A stretch of 64,000 nucleotides of DNA, from assembly GCF_035556095.1 (NCBI RefSeq), contig NZ_DATMFT010000012.1:1-64000 (forward strand), written 5' to 3'. This DNA is from Parapedobacter sp035556095. Lineage in GTDB: Bacteria > Bacteroidota > Bacteroidia > Sphingobacteriales > Sphingobacteriaceae. The position numbers and the translations under genes were made by a program. The notes beneath the pieces were generated by a model that was not told the origin of the DNA, made no database searches, and worked only from the letters and a program-made list of their open reading frames with translations. Position 1 is the stretch's first letter, and each line of letters opens with the position of its first letter. Below, in pieces: positions 33,041-42,579 of this stretch.

Positions 33041-34375
33041 TTATTCGCTATCGGCGGGTTTAGGCAGGTAGTAGAGGACCACCCGGCCGTCTTTACCCAA
33101 ATATTCCTGGGCTACGCGCTGGATATCGGCGCGCGATACCTCGTTGTATTTTTCCATTTCCCGGTTCACCTCGTCAGCATCGCCAAAAAAAGTTTTTGCT
33201 TCGGCCAAGCTTTCGGCTATTCCGGCTACAGAAGCATGACGGCTGACCACGGCGTTTTCAACCTGTGCCTTTAGCTTTTGGAAATCGTCTTCCGATATGC
33301 CGTTGGCAATCACTTTGGCCAATTGTTGGTCGATGGCGTGTTCCAGTGAATCTGCTGAAATCCCCATGTTGGCAATCCCGTATAGTAAGAATACCCCACC
33401 ATCTTCCAGGTCTAACGGGAATGCGGCTACGGCGACTGCTTTCTGTTGCTTGTCAACCACCTCTTTGGTTAGGAGCGAACTTTTCCCACCGGTAAGGTAG
33501 GTGGAGAGCATGCTCAATGCATGGCTGTCTTGATGCTTTTTTGGAGGAAGGTTATAGGCTTGGATAACGGCTGGAAGTTGGATATTGTCATATACGATAT
33601 CGCGGGTCTCTTCCGTGCGCCGGGGCTCCGTCACTGTCGGTCGGTTGATGGTGCCGATGCTTACCGGAATCTCGGTGAAATATTTCCGTATCCATTCCTC
33701 CGTTTGGTCGTAGTCAATGTCACCGGCAATAGACAGTACAGCGTTGTTCGGCACGTAATAGGTATTGTAAAACTGCATGAATTCGTCGAGTGTCGCAGCA
33801 TTCAGGTGGTCCAGTGAGCCGATTACCGGCCATTTGTAGGGATGTACCAGATGGGTACGTTTGAAGGTTTCCTGCAGGATGGTGCCATAAGGCTGATTGT
33901 CTATCCGCTGGCGCATTTCCTCTTTCACCACGTTACGCTGGGTTTCTACACCCACCGTATCGATTTTGGCGTGCAGCATCCGCTCGCTTTCCATGTATAA
34001 GGCGGTTTCGAGATAGTTTGCCGGCACCACTTCGTGGTAATAGGTCACGTCGTTTGAGGTATACGCATTGAGCGTACCGCCAATGGATTCGATTTTTTTC
34101 ATGTACTCACCCCGGCCGATATTTTTGGTGCCTTCGAAGAGCAGGTGCTCAAAAAAATGGGCAAAACCCGTACGCTCGGGATTTTCGTTTTTGGAACCGA
34201 CGTGGTACATCACCGATACGGCCACGATTGGTGTGGTATTGTCCCGGTGCATCAACACGGTCAGGCCATTGTCAAGCTCGAATTCCTTGAATTCGATGCG
34301 ATTCTGGGCTATGGCTACGCTGCCTATACAGAGCGATACGCCCAAGAATGCGGAGAGGATTAAGATTTTATTCAT
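33041..34375 (-). CDS. M16 family zinc metallopeptidase, catalytic subunit
   Basis: A 444-residue exported protein with a signal peptide (ILSAFLGVSLCIGSVAIAQ) and the inverted zinc motif at H73, E76, H77 (FAHFFEHLLFEGT), with the distal glutamate in the following helix. It is the length of the catalytic half of bacterial two-subunit pitrilysin-like peptidases. The downstream M16 gene supplies the other half. Substrate unknown, probably peptides in the periplasm. The 226-base gap upstream of the pair (34376-34601) holds no gene. Confidence 0.92.
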   Translation of the reverse strand: MNKILILSAFLGVSLCIGSVAIAQNRIEFKEFELDNGLTVLMHRDNTTPIVAVSVMYHVGSKNENPERTGFAHFFEHLLFEGTKNIGRGEYMKKIESIGGTLNAYTSNDVTYYHEVVPANYLETALYMESERMLHAKIDTVGVETQRNVVKEEMRQRIDNQPYGTILQETFKRTHLVHPYKWPVIGSLDHLNAATLDEFMQFYNTYYVPNNAVLSIAGDIDYDQTEEWIRKYFTEIPVSIGTINRPTVTEPRRTEETRDIVYDNIQLPAVIQAYNLPPKKHQDSHALSMLSTYLTGGKSSLLTKEVVDKQQKAVAVAAFPLDLEDGGVFLLYGIANMGISADSLEHAIDQQLAKVIANGISEDDFQKLKAQVENAVVSRHASVAGIAESLAEAKTFFGDADEVNREMEKYNEVSRADIQRVAQEYLGKDGRVVLYYLPKPADSE

Positions 34376-34601
34376 TGTGCTATACGATGTTAACAGTAAT
34401 TTACAGATGTATTGATGAAACCTGCCATGTCAGCGTCTGGCACAGAAGGCGATGAAAATGAAATACATTACAAGTTTACCATTCTTGGATGAGAAACGGT
34501 ATAGGTTGTTACAATTTTCGTGTAAACTCAGGTTTTACTCCTAGTCAATCCACCCGGTAGCCATCTATCGGCCACTTATAATCCGGGGTTTGCCATGTGA
34601 A

Positions 34602-35669
34602 TCAGCGCTCTACCAGCATCACTCCGTGGTTTTTTCCACGCCGCTGGGTATAGATAAGCAGACGAGTGAGCTCCTGCGGTTGTGGTCCGCTCAATTGGAC
34701 GGTCGCGGGGATGCGTTGCTTGTTGAGAATCTGCAATGCCAGTGCCAGCGCGGCGGCAATAACCGTGTCGAATTCGCCCAAGACGTGTTTGAATCCGACG
34801 CAAGGTGTTTCTGCGAACAACGCCTGCGCGACGGTCCGGTAGCTGTCGTCGTAACGTGAGTCGCCGTTATACCCCAAGAGCACGGCATCGATGGCCGGTG
34901 CATCCAACCCGTTCTTTTGCAGGAACCGGCTCACAAAAGTCGTTGGGTTATCGGCTTCGAGGCAGGTCTCCACGGCGGTGACTTTACCAATGGCCGATGC
35001 CCCGGGCTGCCGTGAGGCCACGAAAAATGTAGCCCCCTCTGCTGCGATTTCACCTGGTGCGGCAGCAGCTCTTAAAGGTAAAGGCGTTGGTATGGCAGGC
35101 GCATCGTGCTTGAGGTATTCGGCGATGTTCCAGAATTCGGTAGTCCGCTCGCCAAGTTCATCCACAGCTCCCAATAAGATGGTGTCATCGGGATGCTCGC
35201 TCAGGTAAACCATCCCGTCCAGCAGTGCCGATTCAAATGAATTGGCATTGTTGATATAAGTCATGTTATAGCCTTTGCATTTGAGCGCTAGTGCGATGGC
35301 TGCTGCCGCCATGTTGTGTGTGGACTGGATAAATGGCGTCGGATTCAGGGCTTGCCGTTCATCGGCCAACAGCGCCTCCACAAAGCGCTCTGAATCGCGG
35401 AGGCAGCCCAATCCCGATCCGGTAATGACGGCGTCGACCGTTGTGCGGTTAGCTTCTTGCAGGGCCAATTGCGATGTGAAAATGGCCATCCGCATGCTTT
35501 TATTCATGCGCCGCAGTTGCAGCGGCGGAATCAGTGCTTTGTAATCCGGATCGCAGGCGGGTATCGGGTTTTGCGTGTACGGCAGTATGCGATCAAAAAA
35601 ATAGTCGGGTTCGGTGGTTGGCTGGATGGAAATACCGCCCTTGCCATGGATATAGATGGGCTCAATCAT
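34602..35669 (-). CDS. Ketosynthase-like chain length factor (flexirubin locus)
   Basis: A 355-residue thiolase-fold protein at the end of the left pigment block. Compared with its neighbour ketosynthase, the active-site cysteine is replaced: TYINNANSFES has N143 where the KS has Cys. It thus resembles the chain length factor of type II polyketide and aryl polyene systems, which pairs with an active KS. It overlaps that KS gene by eight bases, as KS/CLF genes usually do. The start is the ATG at 35669 (MIEPIYIHGK). Expected role: a heterodimer controlling polyene length. Confidence 0.8.
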   Translation of the reverse strand: MIEPIYIHGKGGISIQPTTEPDYFFDRILPYTQNPIPACDPDYKALIPPLQLRRMNKSMRMAIFTSQLALQEANRTTVDAVITGSGLGCLRDSERFVEALLADERQALNPTPFIQSTHNMAAAAIALALKCKGYNMTYINNANSFESALLDGMVYLSEHPDDTILLGAVDELGERTTEFWNIAEYLKHDAPAIPTPLPLRAAAAPGEIAAEGATFFVASRQPGASAIGKVTAVETCLEADNPTTFVSRFLQKNGLDAPAIDAVLLGYNGDSRYDDSYRTVAQALFAETPCVGFKHVLGEFDTVIAAALALALQILNKQRIPATVQLSGPQPQELTRLLIYTQRRGKNHGVMLVER

Positions 35670-36870
35670 GGGCGCTTGAAAATAACAGGGAGCTACAGTT
35701 ACCCCCGAATCCGAACGAATTGGATAGCACGTGGTTGATTGCTGTTGAAAGCAGTGTGGTCTGGGGCACGATGCCAAGCGCTGCGATAGGGTGCGAGAAG
35801 TTCAGGTTAGCGAATATCTCCTGGTGCTGTAAAGCCAAGACAGAGAAAACCGCCTCAATCGCTCCTGCTGCTGCGAGTGTATGGCCGGTAAAGGCTTTCG
35901 TGGAACTGAACGGTGGAATGGACTGGACGTTGCCAAAAATACGGAGTAATGCCTGCCCTTCGGCAAGGTCATTATTGGGCGTGGCCGTACCGTGGGCGTT
36001 GATATAGTCTATGGCACTGGCCTCCAATCCGGCGACTTCCAGTGCTTGCTTCATGGCGAGATAGGCACCTTCGCCGTCTTCCGATGAGGCGGTCTGATGG
36101 AACGCGTCGTTTGCGTGACCGTAGCCGGAAAGATAGGCCATAGGCGTTTTCGATTGCCGTGCCGCCGGTTCCGAGCGCTCCAGTACCAAGTATGCTGCTG
36201 CTTCGCCAAGATTCAACCCGCTGCGGTGCTCGTCGAATGGACGGCAATAGCCATCGGTATAAATCATCAGGGAATTGAACCCATTGACGGTAAAGCGCGA
36301 AAGGCAGTCCGTGCCACCCACGATAGCACGGTCCAGTAACCCGGCCCTGATCATCCGGGCGCCCAGCATGATGGCATTGGCCGCCGACGAGCAGGCGGTA
36401 CTGATGGTAGTCACAAAGTCGGTTACGCCGAGGTAGCGGGCCATCTGTTCGGTGGAATACCCACATGGGTGCGTAGGAATAAAATGCCGATGCGTTTCGG
36501 ATACCAAATAATCGTCATAATACCGCTCGGTGGCATCCATACCACCTACAGTGGTGGCAGAGATGAGTCCCGTCCGATTACCGTCGCCCAGGTCGATTCC
36601 GGCGGTTGCTTCCCTGGCTGCCAGTAGGGCGAGCAACGTACTGCGTGTGTAAGCTTCATTGGCAGGGATTTCCAGCCGTTCGGCCAGTTCGTCGTTGGCG
36701 ATATCCACCTCGCCGACGAGGAGCCTGCCCCGGTGGGGGGTGTCCAAGTGCCGGATCGGGCCTATCCCCGGGCTGGATGTACGTAGCGATTGGTGATTGG
36801 ACGATACGTCTTCACCGATGGCGGAGATGGCTCCCATCCCGATGATAGCAATCCGGGCGGGTGCGTTCAT
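35662..36870 (-). CDS. Beta-ketoacyl-ACP synthase (polyene-elongating KS, flexirubin locus)
   Basis: A 402-residue FabF-like condensing enzyme with a full Cys-His-His triad: C160 in TTISTACSSAANAI, H293 in INAHGTATPNND and H330 in STKAFTGHTLAAAG. It probably forms the active half of the KS/CLF dimer with the following gene. The four-base overlap with the ACP gene upstream and the eight-base overlap downstream suggest tight co-translation. Confidence 0.88.
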   Translation of the reverse strand: MNAPARIAIIGMGAISAIGEDVSSNHQSLRTSSPGIGPIRHLDTPHRGRLLVGEVDIANDELAERLEIPANEAYTRSTLLALLAAREATAGIDLGDGNRTGLISATTVGGMDATERYYDDYLVSETHRHFIPTHPCGYSTEQMARYLGVTDFVTTISTACSSAANAIMLGARMIRAGLLDRAIVGGTDCLSRFTVNGFNSLMIYTDGYCRPFDEHRSGLNLGEAAAYLVLERSEPAARQSKTPMAYLSGYGHANDAFHQTASSEDGEGAYLAMKQALEVAGLEASAIDYINAHGTATPNNDLAEGQALLRIFGNVQSIPPFSSTKAFTGHTLAAAGAIEAVFSVLALQHQEIFANLNFSHPIAALGIVPQTTLLSTAINHVLSNSFGFGGNCSSLLFSSAHD

Positions 36871-37121
36871 GTTCGGTTGGCCTCGATAAAATCGGCCATG
36901 GTTTGGATGGTTTCAAAGACTTTCCGGCCTTCCTTCGGGTCCGAAAGTTTGATGCCATAGCTTTTGTCGAGCATCACGATGAGCTCCAGCGCATCGATGG
37001 AATCCAGTCCGAGGCCATCGCCGAACAGTGGGGTATGGTCGTCTAAATCAGCGACGGTCAGATCCTCCAGATTCAATTGTGCAATGATTTTAGCTTTTAA
37101 CTCTTGTGTCAGTTCACTCAT
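36867..37121 (-). CDS. Acyl carrier protein (flexirubin locus)
   Basis: An 84-residue ACP with the 4'-phosphopantetheine attachment site at S41 (GLGLDSIDALELIVMLD). It carries the growing chain. It overlaps the ketosynthase-like gene upstream by eight bases and the KS gene downstream by four. A second ACP, differing in sequence, is encoded at 59681-59932, so starter and extension or resorcinol steps may use different carriers. Confidence 0.92.
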   Translation of the reverse strand: MSELTQELKAKIIAQLNLEDLTVADLDDHTPLFGDGLGLDSIDALELIVMLDKSYGIKLSDPKEGRKVFETIQTMADFIEANRT

Positions 37122-37743
37122 CTTCTTCGTTGTATAATCTTTTCAATTGCTCCACACTATGCGTTAGCTGACCCGATGTGCCAATACGGTACAACAACAG
37201 GTCACACGTCTCTTCCGTTACTTCTGCCCATCCACAGAGGGCACTGCCCCCGTTGGGTTGGCTATCTTCCAATGTCGCATTTGTATACGGCACCATAAAC
37301 TCGGGCAAATAGTGGTCAAAAATAAAGAAAACATTCTCGCTTTGCAATTGGTGGCGGATGCTGATTTCGCCCAGGGCAATATTGGGCAATGTATAGACGA
37401 ATGTTGCCGGGCTGGCCACCGGGTTGTCCGCATGGAAAATATCGTGGGCATGGCGGTTATCGGATAAATAGCTGGATGACCGGTTGGCGAATAAGAGTGC
37501 CGTATGCCGCTCGTACGGCCCCGATTCTCGTGCGATGAGCTCTGCCGCGATGAAAATCGCTTTGCACAGGCCGTCCATCTTATGGAATTTCGGGTAGTCG
37601 ACGGCCAGCTCCCGATAAGCGGCTTTGAGGAAGTCGCCCAGTGGTGTTGACGGCTCGGCATCGAAAAAGCGATTGCCGTTCACGCGGATGGAGCGACTGC
37701 GTATGGTGCAATAGGTCTGGATACGGTATTCCTGTTTTCCCAT
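37114..37743 (-). CDS. Truncated ketosynthase-like protein (flexirubin locus)
   Basis: A 209-residue protein that matches only the N-terminal half of a ketosynthase: KMDGLCKAIFIAAELIA, ALLFANRSSSYLSDNRHAHDI and TFVYTLPNIALGEISIRHQL follow the KS fold, the last aligning with the region around the active cysteine, which here has no Cys. Catalysis by itself is therefore unlikely. It follows an active KS by three bases, as a partner subunit would. Comparable short KS-like proteins occur in other flexirubin and aryl polyene loci; their role is not settled. Confidence 0.65.
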   Translation of the reverse strand: MGKQEYRIQTYCTIRSRSIRVNGNRFFDAEPSTPLGDFLKAAYRELAVDYPKFHKMDGLCKAIFIAAELIARESGPYERHTALLFANRSSSYLSDNRHAHDIFHADNPVASPATFVYTLPNIALGEISIRHQLQSENVFFIFDHYLPEFMVPYTNATLEDSQPNGGSALCGWAEVTEETCDLLLYRIGTSGQLTHSVEQLKRLYNEEDE

Positions 37744-37746
37744 GGG

Positions 37747-38874
37747 TCACACTTTTTGGATGATCATCGCGATGTTACAGCCTCCGAAACCGGATGCGGT
37801 TTTAAGGAAAGTGTTGAGTGGTCGCCGCGTGGGTTGCGTAATGATGTTTAGCGGTTGGCTGGTACCGGGATGTGCAAAGCCGAGCGAGCGTATCAGTTCG
37901 TTGTTTTTCAGTGAGTGGATCGCCATCACCGTTTCGAGCAGCCCACTGGCACCCAACGTATGGCCAAAATAGCCCTTCAGGCTGTGAAGCGGCACCGCCG
38001 ATAAGCTGCACCGATGGAAAGCGATTGCCTCCATTTCATCATTATAGGCGGTGGCTGTGCCATGGGCCGAAATGAAGTCCGGCATTCCGCCGCCAGCTTC
38101 ACGTGTTGCTTCGCAGATACTCAGGTACAGCCCCTCGCCGGTACGCGACGGTCCCGATATGTGGTTGGCATCGTTGAATGAACCCACGCCCATTATTTTC
38201 ACGGCTCCATGTGTCGGCTTGGTTGAGAGGTACACCGCTGCTACGGCTTCGCCGAGGTTCAATCCGCTCCGGTTGCGGTCAAATGGGCGGCACGGTTCGT
38301 TGGCCAGTGCCTGGAATGCATCGAACCCCGATACGATGAATTTTGAAAGCTCATCGCCGCCCACCACGATGGCCCGTTTATAGCGGTTATCATACCGGAG
38401 CAGCCGCCGCGCCACCGCGATGGCCAACGAGCCCGATATGCACGCATTTGAAACGGGTATAGGCTGGTTTTCGAATCCGAAGTATTGCCGGATAGCTTCC
38501 GCCATCGCCGTGAGATTCGCCCGCTGCTCAGGAAACGTACCCTCCGGGTCGCCCAGTAGTGCGATGTTGCCCTTCGTGGTAGAAAGAATGACCAGCGTCT
38601 CGCTATCCAGCGGAATATCGTGCCTTTCGATGAGCCGCTGCAGTGCCAGGATGAATAGCCTTTCCAACCGCGTATAGTGCGATGCGTTTTTGACCAGCTG
38701 GTTCCACGGATTTCCATCCATTTGTGCCGCATGGATGGGGTGGTCGCGGAGGCGCATGTCCATCACCGGCGCAATGGCCGTATGCCCGTCCCGCAACCGT
38801 TGGAAATTCAATTCACTCCCTAACCCCAACGGGGAGATGACCTCATCACCGATGATGTACACGTCATCCCTCAT
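37747..38874 (-). CDS. Beta-ketoacyl-ACP synthase (flexirubin locus)
   Basis: A 375-residue condensing enzyme with C145 (PVSNACISGSLAIA), H271 (ISAHGTATAYND) and H305 (LKGYFGHTLGASG), hence catalytically complete. The ATG at 38874 overlaps the thioesterase stop by four bases (ATGA). It differs from the FabF-like enzymes at 35662 and 59946 in the cysteine context (NACIS). It may act on a particular starter or in the alkyl chains of the resorcinol, but this cannot be told from sequence. Confidence 0.87.
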   Translation of the reverse strand: MRDDVYIIGDEVISPLGLGSELNFQRLRDGHTAIAPVMDMRLRDHPIHAAQMDGNPWNQLVKNASHYTRLERLFILALQRLIERHDIPLDSETLVILSTTKGNIALLGDPEGTFPEQRANLTAMAEAIRQYFGFENQPIPVSNACISGSLAIAVARRLLRYDNRYKRAIVVGGDELSKFIVSGFDAFQALANEPCRPFDRNRSGLNLGEAVAAVYLSTKPTHGAVKIMGVGSFNDANHISGPSRTGEGLYLSICEATREAGGGMPDFISAHGTATAYNDEMEAIAFHRCSLSAVPLHSLKGYFGHTLGASGLLETVMAIHSLKNNELIRSLGFAHPGTSQPLNIITQPTRRPLNTFLKTASGFGGCNIAMIIQKV

Positions 38875-39290
38875 AGTAGGCCATTTTCGGTCTTCCAATC
38901 CGCGAAGAACGGTGGATTGGTGAGTATCAGCTCGCCGTTCAGATCGGTGAAAACCTGCGTTGTCTCACCGGTAGCCACTACTTGCTGCGCGGTATTTAGT
39001 ATGGTATAGCGAAACGTCATTTTAGCGGCGGCGTTATTGATGAATGCTGTTTCAATGTCTGCCCATTCGCCATGGCGCAGGGGCAATTTATATTCGCAGA
39101 CGCATTTGACAACCGGAGCTAGATAACCCTGCTCGCGGATATGGCGATAGCTGATGCCCATGGCCTCGCCGAACGCTTCACGGCCATCTTCGAAATAGGT
39201 GATGTAGTGCCCATGCCACACGATACCCAAGGGGTCCGTCTCATTGAAACGTACGCGGAAACGGGTGCGGTATCGAAGGGTCTGGTCCAT
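38871..39290 (-). CDS. Acyl-CoA/ACP thioesterase, 4HBT hotdog family (flexirubin locus)
   Basis: A 139-residue single hotdog domain with catalytic D19 in ETDPLGIVWHGHYITYFEDGR, the signature of 4-hydroxybenzoyl-CoA-type thioesterases. It could release or edit intermediates of the polyene. It shares one base with the permease stop upstream (TGATG) and four with the KS downstream. Confidence 0.88.
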   Translation of the reverse strand: MDQTLRYRTRFRVRFNETDPLGIVWHGHYITYFEDGREAFGEAMGISYRHIREQGYLAPVVKCVCEYKLPLRHGEWADIETAFINNAAAKMTFRYTILNTAQQVVATGETTQVFTDLNGELILTNPPFFADWKTENGLL

Positions 39291-40573
39291 CAGCTTGTTT
39301 TGTTTCGTTTGTCGTATAGAATCGCGGCCAGTAGCGTAGCTGCAAAAAAGGCCAGCAGGTAGGCCAAAGGCTGCGCGATGTCAGCGGCCGTGCCATTGCG
39401 AAGGATGACATCGTAAAATGCCGAAATACCCCAATTCATCGGTGAAAATGCCGAAATTTTCTGCATGATTTCCGGCATGATGAAGGTGGGTACCCAAACT
39501 CCGCCTAAGGCGGCAAGGATAATGACGAAGATGGCACCGAATGGCGCCGATTGCTCCTGGGTTTCGGCGATGGTGCCGATTAAGATGCCTAATCCGATTG
39601 CCGCAAGACCCGAGACAAAAGCAATCAGCAACATCAACGGGAATTGCCCACCGGGATCAAACTCAATCAAGCCAATCAACGGGAAAACGTACTTGGCAAT
39701 CAGGAGCATCAAAATGAACTGGATGAGGCAGATAACCGTATAGGTGAGTATTTTGCCACCGAGGATAATGGCATATGAAACCGGACTGGTGCGCAGCCGG
39801 ATGTAGGTGCCGAGGTTTTTTTCCTTGACTAAGTTGATGCCCAACGGTACCACGATAAAGAAGATACCAAACAATATCCAGGCAGGCACATTGTGTTGCA
39901 CCGCATTGGGGATGATGCCGTCGTTCCCTTTCTGGGCAATCGTTTCCTTGAATGAGATGATCTCGCCGTTCAGCAATCCCGGATCTTCTTCCATTTCCAT
40001 TTGGTCAATGAAGACATCGTATATTTTCCGGACTTCCACCTTAGCGAGTAGTTGCTCGATGTTGCTTTTCACGCCGTTTCGGAAAGTCTGGCCTGCTGCG
40101 GGATCGAAATAGATGGTAATTTCCTGCATTTTCCATTCTTTGGTTTCCGCTTGGGCACTATCGGCATCAACAAGGGCAAACGCACCCAGAATCCGATCGA
40201 CGTTGTGGTTTACCTTATCGTTCAGCTCCTTGCTGATTCCTTCGGGGATGATGAGGGCAATCTGGTATTTGCCCTCGCTTACCAGCTTCCGCGCATAGGT
40301 TTCATCAATGGGTTTCCCTTCTGCTTCGGTAACCAGTTGGATGTTGGTTGCTTCACTTAGGTTGTTGGCGACCATCCGGCCGATTTCGCCGCTGTCTTCA
40401 TCGACCAGTACAATCGGCAGGGTAGACTCACCGACCGCTTTGAACGTGCTTTCCTGGATGAGCGTAATCGTGATGATCAATACCGATGGCATGAAAAACA
40501 GGATGGCGAGGCCGCCCCAGTCGCGGAGCAACAGCAACACCTCCTTGTATGCCGACGCGATCAGTTTACGCAT
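39290..40573 (-). CDS. ABC-2 type transporter permease (flexirubin locus)
   Basis: A 427-residue membrane protein: one N-terminal helix (GGLAILFFMPSVLIITITLI), a large extracytoplasmic domain of about 170 residues, then five or six helices (ILFGIFFIVVPLGIN, ILTYTVICLIQFILMLLIA, LMLLIAFVSGLAAIGLGILI and so on). This is the YhgE/YadH-like export permease layout. With the ATPase upstream (eight-base overlap) it should form an exporter for pigment or a lipid precursor. Confidence 0.88.
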   Translation of the reverse strand: MRKLIASAYKEVLLLLRDWGGLAILFFMPSVLIITITLIQESTFKAVGESTLPIVLVDEDSGEIGRMVANNLSEATNIQLVTEAEGKPIDETYARKLVSEGKYQIALIIPEGISKELNDKVNHNVDRILGAFALVDADSAQAETKEWKMQEITIYFDPAAGQTFRNGVKSNIEQLLAKVEVRKIYDVFIDQMEMEEDPGLLNGEIISFKETIAQKGNDGIIPNAVQHNVPAWILFGIFFIVVPLGINLVKEKNLGTYIRLRTSPVSYAIILGGKILTYTVICLIQFILMLLIAKYVFPLIGLIEFDPGGQFPLMLLIAFVSGLAAIGLGILIGTIAETQEQSAPFGAIFVIILAALGGVWVPTFIMPEIMQKISAFSPMNWGISAFYDVILRNGTAADIAQPLAYLLAFFAATLLAAILYDKRNKTS

Positions 40574-41318
40574 AATCCCTCAGTTGGCTCCCGGTGTGGT
40601 GGATGAATACGTTTTCTAATGTGGTGGCCCCCGGCACCGACGAAATAAGCTGAGCAGGCTGTCCCTCCACTACGATGCGCCCTGCATCGATGATGGCTAT
40701 CCGTGTGCAGAAATGCTGTGCTTCATTGAGGTGGTGCGAACTGTAGATGATGGTGGTGCCCTGCTGATTGAGTTCGTGGAGCAACGCCATGATGACTTCT
40801 TTGGAGTGCACATCCACACCCACCGTAGGCTCGTCGAGGAAAAGGACGTTTGGTCGGTGCAGGATGCCAGCCAACAAATTGACTCGGCGTTGCATACCGC
40901 CGGAGAATGTCTTGATGGGCTTTTTGCCAAACTCAGCTAGCCCGACCCGTTGCAGCCCTTCCGCAATACGATTCGTCAATTCGGCCGCGGAAAGCCCGTA
41001 CAAGCTTCCGAAATAATAGAGGTTTTCTGCCGCTGTGAGGGTTGGATACAGCGCATATTCCTGTGGTACAACGCCCAGCTGCCGTTGGATAGCCCGACCA
41101 TGCCGTCGATAATTCAGGGTGTCAAACCAGAGTTCCCCTGAAGTGGGTTTGATCATACCGCATAAGGTGGAAATCAACGTGGTTTTGCCCGCCCCGTTCG
41201 GCCCCAATAATCCGAATATTTCCCCTTTCCTGATGGAAAGTGATAAGTTCCTCAACGCATACCGGTCGCTGCCCGCATATCGTTTGGACAGCTCATGTAT
41301 GCGGATGATTTCGTCCAT
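40566..41318 (-). CDS. ABC transporter ATP-binding protein (flexirubin locus)
   Basis: A 250-residue ATPase with Walker A GPNGAGKTT, signature TFSGGMQRRVNLLAG, Walker B VLFLDEPTVGVD and the switch His in YSSHHLNEAQ. It is the first gene of the left pigment block. Its start codon directly follows a near-consensus promoter box (41330-41323), and upstream of it the PUL begins on the other strand. It works with the following permease. Confidence 0.92.
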   Translation of the reverse strand: MDEIIRIHELSKRYAGSDRYALRNLSLSIRKGEIFGLLGPNGAGKTTLISTLCGMIKPTSGELWFDTLNYRRHGRAIQRQLGVVPQEYALYPTLTAAENLYYFGSLYGLSAAELTNRIAEGLQRVGLAEFGKKPIKTFSGGMQRRVNLLAGILHRPNVLFLDEPTVGVDVHSKEVIMALLHELNQQGTTIIYSSHHLNEAQHFCTRIAIIDAGRIVVEGQPAQLISSVPGATTLENVFIHHTGSQLRDYA

Positions 41319-41322
41319 GGGG

Positions 41323-41330
41323 CGAAAATA
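41323..41330 (-). promoter_or_regulatory. Promoter-like box abutting the ABC ATPase start
   Basis: The minus strand reads TATTTTCG, one base from TAnnTTTG, then CCCC and the ATG: the same spacing as at gltX. No -33 TTG. If active it would give the left pigment block its own leaderless transcript, now that the PUL separates it from the right block. Confidence 0.3.
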
Positions 41331-41482
41331 AGGAAAGTTGTCGAGATCGTGGTAAAGGAGTTCACCTTATGAACGTATTGATGCAGAAAACCTACGGTGA
41401 ATTATTTTTTAAAAATCTTTGGTAAAAAATGCAAAACCATCCCACTAAGTAAAGAAATAGGCTCACTTAATGGGTAATAATT

Positions 41483-42535
41483 ATGGACCATGTGAATTAC
41501 ACGATTGAAGATTTCTTGATGGACGACCGGTTTGTCAACTACTGCTTGCGTACCGACGATGCGGATGTTAACTACTGGGCGGGTATCCTTGACAATCGCC
41601 CCGAACTTCGCGGGCGGGCCGAAGCGGCGAAGGAGTTGATACTGCTCATGGCGGTGAAGGTAGATGATGAAGAAAAACATAGGGAACTTAATCGGCTCCA
41701 GGCAGCGATAGATGTAACCCCAAATGCACCTGCACATCACCCGGTGTTTATCGCTACGCTTTCACGCCGTGCAAAACGGTGGTTGGCTGTTGCGGCTACA
41801 CTCCTCTTCGTAGGTAGTGCTTCCTTGTTTTTCATGAGCGACAACGTGGTTGACCGCGCCATTACATTTGCACTGGTTCAAGCGCAGCCCCAAACAGTTG
41901 TCCAAACGGCTGTCGGTGAACGCCAGCATTTCACATTGCCCGATGGCAGTACTGCGCTTCTCAATGGCTCCAGCCGACTGCGTGTGGCCGATGATTTCAA
42001 TGGTACCCACCGGGTAGTATGGTTAGAAGGTGACGCTTATTTTGAGGTGGCTAAAAATGCTGAAAAGCCATTTATTGTACGTACGGCGTCTACAATGACC
42101 ACCGCTTTGGGCACGTCCTTCCGTGTGACAAACTATGCCGACCAAACGGAATCGCAGGTGATGCTCACCTCGGGAAAAGTGCAGGTAAACCATATCGTAG
42201 CGGGTAAGTCAATGGCGTCTGCCATTCTCCATCCCAGCCAAATGACAAATATCACCACGGATCAGCCATTGGTCATCCAGTCTTTCGAGCAAGAACAAAT
42301 AACCGCGTGGTTGGACCGCAGATTGACGTTCCAGGGAGCTGATTTTACCGAAATAAAAGATAAGCTGTATGATGTATACGGCGTCTCATTGGTGGCCGAA
42401 AGCGACGTGGCCCAAACGGTTGCATTTACCGGGCAATTTGTCAACAGGCAATTACAGGAAGTACTCGATGCAATCGCTTTTTCCAATCGGGTGCAGTTCA
42501 CGATGGACGGTAACCAACTTCAGATAATCCCTTGA
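41483..42535 (+). CDS. FecR-family anti-sigma factor
   Basis: A 350-residue membrane anti-sigma factor. It has an N-terminal cytoplasmic helical region (residues 1-95), one membrane helix at about 100-118 (WLAVAATLLFVGSASLFFMS), a periplasmic FecR domain (AVGERQHFTLPDGSTALLNGSS, VWLEGDAYFEVAKNAEKPF) and the C-terminal STN-like domain (FTEIKDKLYDVYGVSL). It should hold an ECF sigma factor inactive until the neighbouring STN-containing SusC signals. Usually the sigma gene is directly upstream; here it is at the other end of the locus (53708-54298). Confidence 0.92.
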   Translation: MDHVNYTIEDFLMDDRFVNYCLRTDDADVNYWAGILDNRPELRGRAEAAKELILLMAVKVDDEEKHRELNRLQAAIDVTPNAPAHHPVFIATLSRRAKRWLAVAATLLFVGSASLFFMSDNVVDRAITFALVQAQPQTVVQTAVGERQHFTLPDGSTALLNGSSRLRVADDFNGTHRVVWLEGDAYFEVAKNAEKPFIVRTASTMTTALGTSFRVTNYADQTESQVMLTSGKVQVNHIVAGKSMASAILHPSQMTNITTDQPLVIQSFEQEQITAWLDRRLTFQGADFTEIKDKLYDVYGVSLVAESDVAQTVAFTGQFVNRQLQEVLDAIAFSNRVQFTMDGNQLQIIP

Positions 42536-42579
42536 TGTGAAAACCACTTAAATAATGTATCAGACCAATTAAACTAACA

